A DNA stretch of 64,000 nucleotides, from contig NZ_AP021879.1 in NCBI RefSeq assembly GCF_009689005.1, positions 1,860,001 to 1,924,000 of the forward strand, read 5' to 3'. Source of the stretch: Desulfosarcina ovata subsp. ovata. GTDB taxonomy: Bacteria; Desulfobacterota; Desulfobacteria; Desulfobacterales; Desulfosarcinaceae. A model generated the notes under the pieces. That model had not been told where the DNA came from, did no database searches, and was given only the letters and a program-made list of their open reading frames with translations. Position 1 is the stretch's first letter. Each line of letters starts with the position of its first letter. Made by a program: the position numbers and the translations under genes. Shown here piece after piece: positions 45,232-54,581 of this stretch.

Positions 45232-45879
45232 TTATTTTTCCTCCGGCCAGAAAGCAGGCAACAATTGCAGAATCTGCCCGGCAAACTGAACGGTTTTCAT
45301 CTTTGCCTGATCGAGACCGCTCCTGTCAGAAAGCATCGAAACCTGTACGTATGCACCGTCATTGCGATTGTGCCTGATTTTTAGTAGAAGTCGCTGGATG
45401 TTTTGCTGAATTCCGGTTACCATCACCTTGTCGCCATCGCTTTGGTACCAATGCAGCATGGTGCGGTAGGTGTTGCCCATCTCCGCGACCACTAGGTTGA
45501 CCGTCTCCCTTTTTCCGGAGACCTCTATGGCGACTTTTTGGTTTTTAACGATTCCCCAACCCGCACCTGGCAGGCAGGCATACGGATTGTGGCCGGTCCT
45601 CCCTCCCTTGGCGGTCCCGTAATAGCCAATGTAGAGATTTATCTGGGTTCCGTCGGCAGACCGGTAATGCCGGTATACATGCCTGTCGGCGTTCAATTCT
45701 TTGTATATGGAATCGTCGAAGCGATCTTCAGTGCCGATATAAGCGCCCAAGGCATAGGGAATATTCTCCAGGTTGGTTTTTACGACGACTGGCTCACCAC
45801 GCTGTGCAATAAAAAAGACCAGACCAATCGTTAACACCAGCGTAGATAAAGATATGCAAAAAGATCTAGATGAAGGCAT
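45232..45879 (-). CDS. epsI: EpsI-family exosortase-associated protein
   Basis: The 215-residue protein has an N-terminal hydrophobic anchor (LVLTIGLVFFIAQRG). INLYIGYYGTAKGGRTGHNP, then YACLPGAGWGIV is the EpsI/DUF3485 hallmark H-x-P-x-x-C-x-P-G-x-G-W. LVVAEMGNTYRTMLHWYQSD is the second block. It is periplasmic by topology and works with the exosortase; often it is fused to it. Here it is a separate gene 222 bases downstream of the exosortase, with hairpin repeats between. Confidence 0.92.
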   Translation of the reverse strand: MPSSRSFCISLSTLVLTIGLVFFIAQRGEPVVVKTNLENIPYALGAYIGTEDRFDDSIYKELNADRHVYRHYRSADGTQINLYIGYYGTAKGGRTGHNPYACLPGAGWGIVKNQKVAIEVSGKRETVNLVVAEMGNTYRTMLHWYQSDGDKVMVTGIQQNIQRLLLKIRHNRNDGAYVQVSMLSDRSGLDQAKMKTVQFAGQILQLLPAFWPEEK

Positions 45880-46101
45880 GATATAAAAAAATGGCTCCAG
45901 AATTAAGGTGTCAGAATACAGGGTTCAGAAGCCAATAGCCGATAAGAACAGAGGGCAAATCTTGATTGGTTGTTTTCAAACCGGGTGCTGTACGCACACC
46001 CGGTCACAACCGCAACGATTGAAACACTGAAGTGTTTTTGGCTTTTCCCGCTTCGCGGGGAAATCCAAGCCACCCGCTGAGGGGGTGGTCGTTGACTCAC
46101 T
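45880..46101. repeat. Gap with two hairpins between exosortase and epsI
   Basis: TTTCCCGCTTCGCGGGGAAA (about 46043-46063) and CCACCCGCTGAGGGGGTGG (46070-46088) form adjacent stems. They resemble repeat element A and could act as a processing or attenuation site within the operon. No ORF. Confidence 0.6.
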
Positions 46102-46917
46102 TTAGGTTTCCCTTTTCTGCCATATGTTGATCAGCTTGTATTCTACATATAGCAACGCCAGGCCGAACACAAAAACGACCATTCCTGAAAAGTCATGCAG
46201 AAAGCCTCTTGCCACCGCCGAACCATAAAAATGCGCTAAAATACCAGTTCCAGTGACACGAACGATATTGGCGAACATGGCCAGCGGTATGGTCGACAGC
46301 AGGAATATGATTTTTGCCGTAGGGCTGAAATGCGACAAATAAATGAAAATACTTCCCAGCATTAACAGCGAAACGATGGAACGCAAACCGCTGCAGGCTT
46401 CGGCTACCTCCAATTGGGTTTGTACGAAATACAGCATGTTTCCTTCCTGATGCACCGGAATACTTGTCAGTCGGATTACAAATGCGGCAATGTCGGTTGC
46501 AACATGCTGAAGTGGAAGCGAAATCAAGCCGATTAGCGACACCGGTATCGGCACCATGAAGAGCAGGAAAAGCATCGGGAAAAGCAGTTTCCGAGTTACA
46601 TCGCCGCCCCAATTATACAGCACCAGACCGATCAGTGAAAAGACGATCATGGCGCGAGCGGCAACGGCGACGCCACCAGCGTAACTGATCAGATAGAGCA
46701 CCAGACTGAAAATCAGCAGGAGTAACCCCCAGATGGACTCCCGCTTGTGGAGGTCGATGATCGCCTCGCGATGGTTCCAAATAAAATACAAGCTGACGAA
46801 TGGAACGAGAATGCCATGCGAGTTGTCGGAATGGTTCAACCAGGTTGAAACCATTTCCGGATATACCGGGTAAAAAGCGAGCAGCCAAAGCACCAGCAGA
46901 AAAATAAATCGAATCAT
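46102..46917 (-). CDS. Exosortase (EpsH-type transmembrane protease/transpeptidase)
   Basis: The 271-residue membrane protein has about 8 segments. NSHGILVPFVSLYFIW lies near residue 33. The catalytic triad is visible: Cys in VAEACSGLRSIVSLLMLGSI (about 173-190), Arg in MFANIVRVTGTGILAHF (about 217) and His in FLHDFSGMVVFVFGLAL (about 240). Exosortases cleave C-terminal PEP-CTERM signals and attach the protein to a glycan. No PEP-CTERM protein is encoded in the window, so substrates must be elsewhere. The start overlaps the GT2 stop (ATGA). Confidence 0.94.
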   Translation of the reverse strand: MIRFIFLLVLWLLAFYPVYPEMVSTWLNHSDNSHGILVPFVSLYFIWNHREAIIDLHKRESIWGLLLLIFSLVLYLISYAGGVAVAARAMIVFSLIGLVLYNWGGDVTRKLLFPMLFLLFMVPIPVSLIGLISLPLQHVATDIAAFVIRLTSIPVHQEGNMLYFVQTQLEVAEACSGLRSIVSLLMLGSIFIYLSHFSPTAKIIFLLSTIPLAMFANIVRVTGTGILAHFYGSAVARGFLHDFSGMVVFVFGLALLYVEYKLINIWQKRET

Positions 46918-48209
46918 CGTTTGGATGGTTCCCAGAATGTGGCACGCTGGCCTTTAAAGTAGCTAAACCATGCTACCAGTATTGAACAGTTAACGATGGT
47001 GAAGAAGTAGGAAAGTTTAGTGATAGGTATAAGCTTTAAGGCTGAAGCGGTAAGTATTTTAAATGCTTTCTTAAGGACATTGGATTTAATATTGTCAGGT
47101 GAGAGGAAAAGATCAATATCTCTATTCACTATGAGATAGTAGAAAATCGCAGTCGTGTAAAACAAAAGCTGAGCGATGAAAACAAGAATGAACGAACCGG
47201 AATTAATAACGATCAGGAAATTGGATAGAAACGCAAGAATCATAAAAAACGGAACCAACCACCGGCAAAGTTTGTGACTGAACAATTGCCAGGCAAACAT
47301 GCCGTATTTTTTCGGGTTCAACAGAGACAAGTTCCTCATCAGAACCGATATGCCGCGCAATACCGTTCTGACCTTCCTTTGAAATTCCTTTTTTTCGTCA
47401 GCAATGTTTTGGTAGTAGCCGATGCTCTTTGGATCCGATACACCTCGCAATCCAATCTTGATAGAGTTAAGCAATGTATTGAAATCGCTTTGTAGATCAG
47501 TTGCCCAGTTTTCACAGACGGTTCTTCTGGCAGCAAAGAAAGAGCCACTCAACCCGACGAGCGTATTGACTTTGGTCTCCAGGTTTCTGAGAAACATTTC
47601 ATAGCGAACATACGCGCCCTCACCACTGACATTTCCATCTTTATCGATAAATCGGTCCTCACTACTGACACAACCGATGGTTGGGTCACTGAAGTTGCCG
47701 ACGATATTTTGGATCGCATCTGGCTTTAAGATTGTCGCGACATCCGAAAAGACTAAAATCTCGCCCGATGAGGCATCTACTGCGTGCTTCTGGGCGTTTT
47801 CCTTGCCTTTTCTTTCTGGGGCCCGCACTAACCTCACACCAGCGTTTGAATAGCTATTAACGATTTCATCAGTATTATCACTAGAACAGTCCGAAGCGAC
47901 GATGATTTCAAGGTTGTCCTTTGGATAATTTAAAGCCAATGAATTCTTTATTTTGTCTTCAATTCGCTTTTCTTCGTTGTAGGCGGTTATGATGAAGGAA
48001 ACTGAAGGAAGGTCGTCATGGGTATGGTTATAGGTATAAGGTGGATGGTTTAAGGTTGAAGCAAGATCTTTTTTTTCCTTTGAAGAAAATAAGGATTTAA
48101 CTTTGCGATAACCCAAAATTGCCATGAGGCATGAGGGATAGCCGAAGTAGGCATAGAATATCATGAAAACGGAAAACCAGAATATGAATTCTAACATTTG
48201 TATTTCCAA
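46914..48209 (-). CDS. Glycosyltransferase family 2, processive-type with membrane segments
   Basis: The 431-residue protein has an N-terminal segment, then SVSFIITAYNEEKRIEDKIK (nucleotide-binding), IIVASDCSSDNTDEIVNSYS, SGEILVFSDVATILKPDAIQ (D-x-D variant) and GCVSSEDRFIDKDG. GYYQNIADEKKEFQRKVRTV is the QxxRW-like region (here EFQRKVRT). It ends with four or so hydrophobic segments. Such enzymes build or prime EPS. It is translationally coupled with the exosortase gene by 4 bases. The start may be MEIQM (48209) or the Met four codons later. Confidence 0.88.
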   Translation of the reverse strand: MEIQMLEFIFWFSVFMIFYAYFGYPSCLMAILGYRKVKSLFSSKEKKDLASTLNHPPYTYNHTHDDLPSVSFIITAYNEEKRIEDKIKNSLALNYPKDNLEIIVASDCSSDNTDEIVNSYSNAGVRLVRAPERKGKENAQKHAVDASSGEILVFSDVATILKPDAIQNIVGNFSDPTIGCVSSEDRFIDKDGNVSGEGAYVRYEMFLRNLETKVNTLVGLSGSFFAARRTVCENWATDLQSDFNTLLNSIKIGLRGVSDPKSIGYYQNIADEKKEFQRKVRTVLRGISVLMRNLSLLNPKKYGMFAWQLFSHKLCRWLVPFFMILAFLSNFLIVINSGSFILVFIAQLLFYTTAIFYYLIVNRDIDLFLSPDNIKSNVLKKAFKILTASALKLIPITKLSYFFTIVNCSILVAWFSYFKGQRATFWEPSKR

Positions 48210-48215
48210 CTTTTA

Positions 48216-48894
48216 GACAGGATTAACAAGATTGTATGGATATTTAAAATAAAAGAAAAGGGTACTTTTTGACAGGGTTAACATGATTGTATGGATAGCA
48301 TTGATGTAAAATATAAAAAGAACAAACTTGGACAGGATTTACAGGATCGTCAGGATTTTAAAAACAAAGCATTGCTTTTTCGCGTAGCGACCACTTCTCT
48401 CATCCTGTACATCATGTTAATCCTGTCTATAAGTTTTTTGTATTTCGCGTAGCGACTTATTTTATCCTGAACATCATGTAAATCCTCATTAATGAAGTTT
48501 CAGTTCTTTACAAAATGTTTCTATCGGAAGTATGCGAACCCCATTTTTTTTATAATCTCTGGTACCCTGGTGTACTTGGTAGAAATCAGGAATATCTGTC
48601 CGCTCTTTGAAATAGGCCATGGTATAATAGACCCAACACGATTTTAATCATGAGTAAAATAGAGTGTGTTCTGAATTGACCACGCTGCATGCATTGTAAG
48701 CTGAACATCGGACATCGAATGAAAAAACACTAAAAATTGACAGGATTTACTGGATCATCAGGATTTTAAAAACATAAACAACATAAAGTTTTAATTTTTT
48801 CGCGTAGCGACCACTTCTTTCATCCCGTCCATCATGTTAATCCTGTCAAACCAAGGCTTTTCTTTTTCGCGAAGCGACCACTTTTTATATCATG
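48216..48894. repeat. Cluster of CAGGATTAACAGGATT-type repeats
   Basis: No gene. Copies include GACAGGATTAACAAGATTG (48216), GACAGGGTTAACATGATTG (48272), GACAGGATTTACAGGATCG (48334), CATCATGTTAATCCTGTC (about 48411 and 48831, reverse) and GACAGGATTTACTGGATC (48741). TTTTTCGCGTAGCGACCACTT recurs three times. Inverted pairs could fold into long hairpins between transcription units. Confidence 0.85.
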
Positions 48895-50067
48895 TCAATC
48901 CTGTAAATCCTGTCTGACTGTTTTTTGCACTAAAATAGAAATGTCCTTGGCCATTCTTTCATCAATTCCGATATGTGTAGGAAGAGTGAACAGCTTCTCC
49001 GCGATTTCGGTAGCACCTGGTGTCAAGCCCTGCTTATTCCTTAAATGGGGTTTGATTGAAATTTCATCGACTATCGAATGCGGATACATCTGCCGAATTC
49101 CATATCGCTTCATTTTTTTATCGAGCATAGTATTAGTCAGCATCACTGGAAAGCGGATAATTGAGGTTGCCTGATCTGAGTTTAGGACCTGTAATTTTGG
49201 ATCGATCATTTCCGAGTAAATATCTGAGATTTTTCTCCGATGCTGATTCAGCCTGTCAAGGCTTGGCAGGCTCATCGCCATCATTGATTCCATGGCACGG
49301 GGCAACCCTTCAACATTGAAGTCAGGATCGAAAACCGTCTCGCCAAGGCCGAGGGGCAGCATTTCAGGAATCCAATAGAGATATGGTTTTGAAATGGCCT
49401 GTGTGGCAGCCGTTACAATTGCTTGCTTGTATCCCTTTTCTTCGGAACCTATTTGAGTGATATTTAAAATATCTTGATGACTGTTCGAAACCAGGGCGCC
49501 TCCCCCTCCAACCGGTAGAGGTTTGCCTCTCCCGAAACTGAACAATCCGAAATCTCCCAGAGTGCCAGGAGCCCTTAGTTCGTTGCCCTTTCCAAATGCC
49601 TGGGCCGCATCCTCGATTAGGTATGCACCGTGTTGTTGAGTTGAGTTGATGATTTCATCAAGCGGCGACAAAATACCAAAAAGATGCTGGGCAACCACAG
49701 CCAGGGTCTTCTCTGAGATGGCACGTCGAAGGGAGTCAACATCTGCAAAAAGGGTGCTTGGATCAAGATCATAGACGGCGATTTTAAGACCAGCTTTGGC
49801 GACGGACGCGGCTACTGAATAACAAGTATAGCCGGGGATCAACACTTCATCACGATTACCGCCCTCTCTTTCTTTTAGCGACAAAAGCAATTTGTATAAC
49901 AGCACTCTTGCACTTTCAGCGAGGATGCAGTGCTTAACATTCAGATAGTTGCACAGAACAGATTTGAAATCGACCGGCTCCCTGTTGAATGTTGATAGAA
50001 TGGCCGACCAAGGGATTTTCGTCTCGGCAGGGGGGTACCAAGCTAAATTTTTTAAAAATTTTAACAC
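48895..50067 (-). CDS. DegT/DnrJ/EryC1/StrS-family aminotransferase
   Basis: The 390-residue PLP enzyme begins at a GTG (50065-50067). VLIPGYTCYSVAASVAKAGL, VVAQHLFGILSPLDEIINST, YLIEDAAQAFGKGNELRAPG (D-A-A-Q) and FGLFSFGRGKPLPVGGGGAL (PLP-lysine region) are the family blocks. It makes amino sugars from keto-sugar nucleotides, or is a related EPS protein. The last six codons (RQDLQD) and the stop come from a CAGGATTTACAGGATTG repeat, so the natural C-terminus may have been replaced. It is flanked by repeats on both sides. Confidence 0.87.
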   Translation of the reverse strand: MLKFLKNLAWYPPAETKIPWSAILSTFNREPVDFKSVLCNYLNVKHCILAESARVLLYKLLLSLKEREGGNRDEVLIPGYTCYSVAASVAKAGLKIAVYDLDPSTLFADVDSLRRAISEKTLAVVAQHLFGILSPLDEIINSTQQHGAYLIEDAAQAFGKGNELRAPGTLGDFGLFSFGRGKPLPVGGGGALVSNSHQDILNITQIGSEEKGYKQAIVTAATQAISKPYLYWIPEMLPLGLGETVFDPDFNVEGLPRAMESMMAMSLPSLDRLNQHRRKISDIYSEMIDPKLQVLNSDQATSIIRFPVMLTNTMLDKKMKRYGIRQMYPHSIVDEISIKPHLRNKQGLTPGATEIAEKLFTLPTHIGIDERMAKDISILVQKTVRQDLQD

Positions 50068-50509
50068 TAATGAATGGATTCTATTTTTAGTAATTTATTT
50101 AGACAGGATTAACAAGATCTTCAGGATATTTTATTCATGGCTTTCGGCCAACTATTTCTCATAATTATTAATAATGAAAAGAACATTTATTTAAGTTTTT
50201 TCGGGTAAAACCCGTATATTATGTTATCTTGGCAATCCTGTTAATCCTGTCGGATAATTTGTTATTTTTTATACATGATTTACAGGATGAATAAGATTGT
50301 CTTTAGTTGGCCTTCGGTGTTTTTTTGACAGGATGTACAGGATTGTTTACATGGCCTTTGGCCAAATAGGAAAATAATTATAATAAACATGAAGTGATTT
50401 CGGGTGAAGCCTTTTTTAGGTTAAAATCCAGCTAATCCCGTTAATCCTGTCTACTTGGTTGTGCTTCTTCTGTCGAATACCGTAAAGTTCAATTATATTG
50501 TAAATCATG
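50068..50509. repeat. CAGGATT-type repeats
   Basis: No gene. GACAGGATTAACAAGATC (50101), CTGTTAATCCTGTCGG (about 50239), TTTACAGGATGAATAAG (50278), GACAGGATGTACAGGATTG (50329) and CATGTTAATCCTGTCC (about 50505). GCCTTCGGTG and GGCCTTTGGCC (50345) are short palindromic bits. Confidence 0.8.
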
Positions 50510-50890
50510 TTAATCCTGTCCAAAGGGCTTTCTATATTTTCTTTTAACATCTACCGACGTTGGTCCAAAATTAATCAGTAGTCCGATATCCTTCCTTATG
50601 CAATTCAGATAGTTGACCAATTGAACTTCATGCTCTTTTGCAATTTTTTGTATCGATTTCAGTTCAACGACAACAATATCTTCAACAACAAGATCGGCAA
50701 AGAACTTCCCCACAATTTGATCATCATAGTAAACTTCGAGTGGTTTTTCAGATTCGACATTCAGATTTTGCTTGGTCAATTCAATTACCATCGCCTTATG
50801 ATAGACGCTTTCCAGAAATCCAAATCCCAGGTGATTATAAACTTTGTAAGCGCATCCAATAATTTTGTGTGTTATCTCGTCAGAAATCAT
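50510..50890 (-). CDS. GxxExxY protein, copy 1
   Basis: The 126-residue protein has YNHLGFGFLESVYHKAMVIE, the GxxExxY motif. VYYDDQIVGKFFADLVVEDI, IVVVELKS and EVQLVNYLNCIRKDIGLLIN, then FG complete the PD-(D/E)xK-like core. The family is found beside IVP/repeat sequences in many bacteria and its role is unknown. The last codons GQD and TAA are read from a GACAGGATTAA repeat. Upstream (50895-50930) another repeat copy holds the 5' flank. Confidence 0.87.
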   Translation of the reverse strand: MISDEITHKIIGCAYKVYNHLGFGFLESVYHKAMVIELTKQNLNVESEKPLEVYYDDQIVGKFFADLVVEDIVVVELKSIQKIAKEHEVQLVNYLNCIRKDIGLLINFGPTSVDVKRKYRKPFGQD

Positions 50891-51238
50891 TTTTTATGTT
50901 TTTGACAGGATTAACAGGATCTACAAGATAATGAAAAATATTTGGTTTCGCCAAAGGCGAAATAATCAGGTTCCTCCGTCGCCTCAATGGTAAATTAATC
51001 ATTGTTTATATCTCTCTATCGTTTTTTGATACTGTCAGCCTTTTGACAGGATTAACAAGATCTACAGAATTTACATATAAAATCGCGTAGTACACCGCCT
51101 GAGTGTAGAACAGGCAACTATATGCTGAATTATTTGACCGTGTGCTGTTTCGCCAGAGGCGACCAAACATCCTGACAATCCTGTAAATCCTGTCCAATTT
51201 CTTTTTTTTAACAATCCTGTCAGTCCTGTAAATCCTGT
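50891..51238. repeat. CAGGATT-type repeats
   Basis: No gene. GACAGGATTAACAGGATC (50904), GACAGGATTAACAAGATC (51043), GACAATCCTGTAAATCCTG (about 51175), and a triple CCTGTCAGTCCTGTAAATCC (about 51218) ending at the stop of the FemAB gene. GGTTTCGCCAAAGGCGAAA (50943) is a small palindrome. Confidence 0.8.
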
Positions 51239-52309
51239 CTACAAGCTTATGTATTTTCGAATATGAGGGCCAATAATATTAGCCAACTTTAAAGGCATTT
51301 TACGCCACAACTCGGCGGCCAGTTCTCGTTTGTCTATACCTTCGCCAGTATTGATTTTGTCTTTTCGCTTCCTGTCATTATCATTCAGTTCATACCAGAC
51401 CAAGGGAATCGGTTTTGCTCCCCATTGCTTTTTGAATTTATACGTCCCCTCACCTTCCGTAGAACGCCCGAAATCGAAATAAGCAAATCTGTTGTCAGCG
51501 CTATATTTCAAAAAATTCCAATACAGAAGCATGTTGGGGCCTAAACGATTATATTCCCTCAACGTTGATGCCCATGGAATGGAAACGCACTTTCCGCCTA
51601 AAAGAATAATACCCATCCCGATGATGCGCCCCTCAAAGGTAGCCAGACCCAGTTTGGCTCTATTACCATAGTTTTCCAGAACTGCCTTCAGGAATAATTT
51701 TGAATGAACCGGTGATCCAAGCTCATGCATGTTTTTCGAAAATACATGGTAAGCGCCGTCAATATCTTCCAAACCGCCCCATTCGAAGACGACTCCATTT
51801 TTTTCCGCCTTGCGTACCTGGCTGCGAAGTTTGGATTTGAAGCTTGCCAACAATTCTTCTGGCGAAGAAGGTAGATTGAGGAACATTCGAACTTTATCGG
51901 TATCTATTGCCTTGAACTGCGATTGAATAGTTTCGGTTGGTGCCAAATCGCCCCGAAGCTGGATGTTTTTTGTTTTCTTTATAATATTTAATTGTATCGC
52001 CTCCTTGCATAGCGAATCCTCGATTTGGGCATCTACCGAAATACAACTGCCTACGTCACAGAACGGCAAGGCAACCATTTCGTTGATGAATGGAAATAAT
52101 CGAAGTTGCACCAACGGCAAGATACCGACAATCTTATTATGCTTTTCGGCAATCAAATAATGGCATTTATGCTTGTATCCGGTCTCGATTGCCTTTTTCC
52201 ATGCTAAAAGGTGGTAGGGTGATGCATTCGGGTGACTCAGTACAAACTCGTCCCAACGTTGACGGTCAGACTCTTCGGCAAGTCTGATATTTATTGAATA
52301 ATCGTTCAT
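51239..52309 (-). CDS. FemAB-like protein of PEP-CTERM/exosortase systems
   Basis: The 356-residue GNAT-fold protein has NASPYHLLAWKKAIETGYKH near residue 28. VALPFCDVGSCISVD, FKSKLRSQVRKAEKNGVVFE and KCVSIPWASTLREYNRLGPN follow, then MLLYWNFLKYSADNRFAYFD with FGRSTEGEGTYKFKKQWGA. This is the pattern of FemAB-related proteins that accompany exosortases. The ends of the gene abut CAGGATT-type repeats: TAG at 51239-51241 directly precedes one, and the ATG at 52309 follows one. Expected activity: aminoacyl or acyl transfer to a glycan precursor. Confidence 0.9.
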   Translation of the reverse strand: MNDYSINIRLAEESDRQRWDEFVLSHPNASPYHLLAWKKAIETGYKHKCHYLIAEKHNKIVGILPLVQLRLFPFINEMVALPFCDVGSCISVDAQIEDSLCKEAIQLNIIKKTKNIQLRGDLAPTETIQSQFKAIDTDKVRMFLNLPSSPEELLASFKSKLRSQVRKAEKNGVVFEWGGLEDIDGAYHVFSKNMHELGSPVHSKLFLKAVLENYGNRAKLGLATFEGRIIGMGIILLGGKCVSIPWASTLREYNRLGPNMLLYWNFLKYSADNRFAYFDFGRSTEGEGTYKFKKQWGAKPIPLVWYELNDNDRKRKDKINTGEGIDKRELAAELWRKMPLKLANIIGPHIRKYISL

Positions 52310-52560
52310 GTATATTTGACAGGATTAACAGAATTTCCAGGATAAATATTTTATCTCACACCCGCTTCGCTCGAAGCGCAGAGAGCACTGAGGACAAGGT
52401 CTTTGGGACACGGATTAACACGGATGAGAGTTAAAGCATTCAGCTACACTGATAAACAAGCCAGCCAGGAAAAACTATAAATCTTTTGCCTTGGACCTAC
52501 AGCCTTCTATCGGAAAAATTTTTTTTGACAGGATTTACAGGATTATCAGGATAAAAACTC
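52310..52560. repeat. Mixed repeat region
   Basis: No gene. GACAGGATTAACAGAATTTC (52318), CACCCGCTTCGCTCGAAGCG (52364), GGGACACGGATTAACACGGA (52407) and GACAGGATTTACAGGATTA (52530): all three repeat families occur side by side. Confidence 0.8.
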
Positions 52561-52944
52561 TTAAACCAGCTTGTAAATCCTGTTAATCCTGTCAAAAATT
52601 CTAAAGGCAAAAAACCCCAGGATGATCCCGATAAAATCCAAAATAATATCAGAAAACGAGGCCGTTCTACCCGGTACCATCGATTGATGGAACTCGTCTG
52701 ATAACGAAAAGAGAAATAGACCGATCAAAACAAAAAACGTTTTCCTGTGCCACAGCATACTTCCATGAAAAGCTTTAAACCAAAAAAAGCTTAAACAAGC
52801 AAACACAGGTACATGTGCAAGGTTTGAAACCAAACTGTCTAAAGAATCATTTGAAGAGACGATAGTAATATCCGGGATAGATGACGCGTAAGTGATGAAC
52901 AGGGTGCCAAATATGGCCAGGATTAAAAATTTATAATTAACCAT
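52561..52944 (-). CDS. VanZ-like membrane protein
   Basis: The 127-residue protein has four hydrophobic segments. LSDEFHQSMVPGRTASFSDI, then ILDFIGIILGFFAF is the VanZ-like hallmark. LAHVPVFACLSFFWFKAFHG fits the second segment. The final residues DRINRIYKLV are encoded by a GACAGGATTAACAGGATT repeat in frame, so the natural end may have been near FRIF. VanZ-like genes are common companions of exosortase EPS loci; function is unknown. Confidence 0.87.
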   Translation of the reverse strand: MVNYKFLILAIFGTLFITYASSIPDITIVSSNDSLDSLVSNLAHVPVFACLSFFWFKAFHGSMLWHRKTFFVLIGLFLFSLSDEFHQSMVPGRTASFSDIILDFIGIILGFFAFRIFDRINRIYKLV

Positions 52945-53524
52945 CGGACGACAAATTTCCTGCCAGTTTTATATCGTCTACAGAAATATTTTTTATCTTG
53001 TAAATCCTGTTAATCCTGTCTAAACTGGCTCAATCAAGATTTGCCAGCAGAAGTAAAAATTGCTCAGCGACCTTTTTGCGTCCAATCTCGTTCAGGTGCC
53101 CGCCATCATAAGTATATTCAGGAGCCATGGAATATAATATGTGTTGCCGTCCACCTCGAAAGATTCGCGCGTTCCATTGTGGAAGGTGGATTCAATCTTG
53201 GCAATATCGAGAATGGGATCTTTCCCTTGGAACTCTTTAATCAGTAGCTCATTATACTCGGTTCTTTTCCGATTGTCCTCCACACCACCTATTTCCCTTC
53301 CAATAAGCTTCTTGATGGAGGCTTTCCATCCGGTTTGGCGCTGTGTCAAAGGTGCCGTAAAATGAATAATGGTTAGATCGGGGTAATCTTTTCTTAGTTT
53401 CTCAACATCTGCCTTATATTCTTAAAAAACCTTGTTGACATCGGTCTTGAACATTATGTCTACATAGCAGAACTTAAGTGCGGCAGCATCGGCATTGCTC
53501 CCAATCCCGGCACTAATATTTTTA

Positions 53525-54581
53525 AGTGGGTATGCACTTGACTCAAGTAACCACAAGATGTAGTGTGTCTTCCTATGGAGGAAGATTACCCCCGCACCTT
53601 GTCGGAGCTTGAGAGCCGGTTCAGTACCAATGCTGCCTGTTTGGAGTATCTGCAAAAGATCAGATGGCCGAATGGTTTCATCTGCCCCCAATGCAAAGCA
53701 CAAAAAATATGGAAGACAGGCAGAGATTTGTTCCATTGCACCAATTGTGGAGCACAAAGCTCGGTCACTTCTGGAACTATATTGCACGGCGCTCGCAAGC
53801 CCCTTCCGATGTGGTTCCGTGCCATGTGGCATATTACAAATCAAAAGTACGGTGCAAATGCACTGGGGTTGAAACGGCTGCTTGGCTTGGGGAGCTATCA
53901 TACGGCCTGGCAGTGGCTCCATAAACTGCGCCGAGCAATGGTCAGACCGAATCGGGACAAGCTGTGTGATTTGGTCGAGGTCGATGAAACATATGTCGGC
54001 GGAGCAAAGCCCGGAAAACGAGGACGGGGAGCCGCAGGAAAAGCCTTGGTTGGTATCGCTGTGGAAATGAACAGCGATGAGGATGATCATGCACTGGGAA
54101 GAATTCGGTTGCAGCACCTTGAAAACGCATCTGCCGAAAGCCTGATACCGTTCATTCAAAATGTCGTCCAGCCGGATAGTACGATCCGTACGGATGATTG
54201 GGCTGCTTATGCTAATTTGAATGATTACGGTTTTAAGCATGTTTCTCTTGGCTCGAAAGAACTCAAGTCTGTCCATTTAGTCGCTGCTCTGTTAAAACGC
54301 TGGCTTCTTGGTACATATCAGGGAGCAGTACGGCCCTCTCATTTGACCTATTACCTCGATGAATTCACTTTTCGTTTTAACCGGCGGAAAAGTGCTTCTC
54401 GTGGCAAGCTCTTTTACCGACTGGTACAGCAGGCAATGATGGTAGATCCGGTTCCCGCTCCGTCACTGAAAGGACCAGCCCTACCTTTTCTTACTGGGCA
54501 GGATAATTCGAACCTGGATCCCTTAGATGCCGATCTCGACCACAATATATAGTGGGTACTTGAGTAAAGTGCATACCCACT
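53525..54581. mobile_element. IS1595-family insertion sequence, complete
   Basis: Near-perfect inverted ends begin AGTGGGTATGCACTT (53525) and end AAGTGCATACCCACT (54581), extending about 30 bp with two mismatches. The 8-bp target duplication TATTTTTA is at 53517-53524 and 54582-54589, as usual for IS1595. Length is 1057 bp. It interrupts the SGNH-like gene. Confidence 0.95.
53575..54552 (+). CDS. IS1595-family transposase
   Basis: The 325-residue protein has a zinc ribbon FICPQCKAQKIWKTGRDLFH, then CTNCGAQSSVTSGTI at residues about 35-70. The DDE_Tnp_IS1595 domain has DLVEVDETYVGGAKPGKRGR (first Asp and Glu), TIRTDDWAAYANLNDYGFKH (second Asp) and LTYYLDEFTFRFNRRKS. I start at MEEDYPRTLSELE (53575). 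No damage seen. Confidence 0.95.
   Translation: MEEDYPRTLSELESRFSTNAACLEYLQKIRWPNGFICPQCKAQKIWKTGRDLFHCTNCGAQSSVTSGTILHGARKPLPMWFRAMWHITNQKYGANALGLKRLLGLGSYHTAWQWLHKLRRAMVRPNRDKLCDLVEVDETYVGGAKPGKRGRGAAGKALVGIAVEMNSDEDDHALGRIRLQHLENASAESLIPFIQNVVQPDSTIRTDDWAAYANLNDYGFKHVSLGSKELKSVHLVAALLKRWLLGTYQGAVRPSHLTYYLDEFTFRFNRRKSASRGKLFYRLVQQAMMVDPVPAPSLKGPALPFLTGQDNSNLDPLDADLDHNI

Noticed and set aside
48216-51238. Many short, regularly spaced repeats as a CRISPR array
   Set aside because: Copies differ in sequence, occur in both orientations, have irregular spacing and lie around genes; no Cas gene is present.
53422-54276. Minus-strand ORF of 284 residues
   Set aside because: It is antisense to the IS1595 transposase and joins a piece of the SGNH-like pseudogene; composition is that of a shadow frame.
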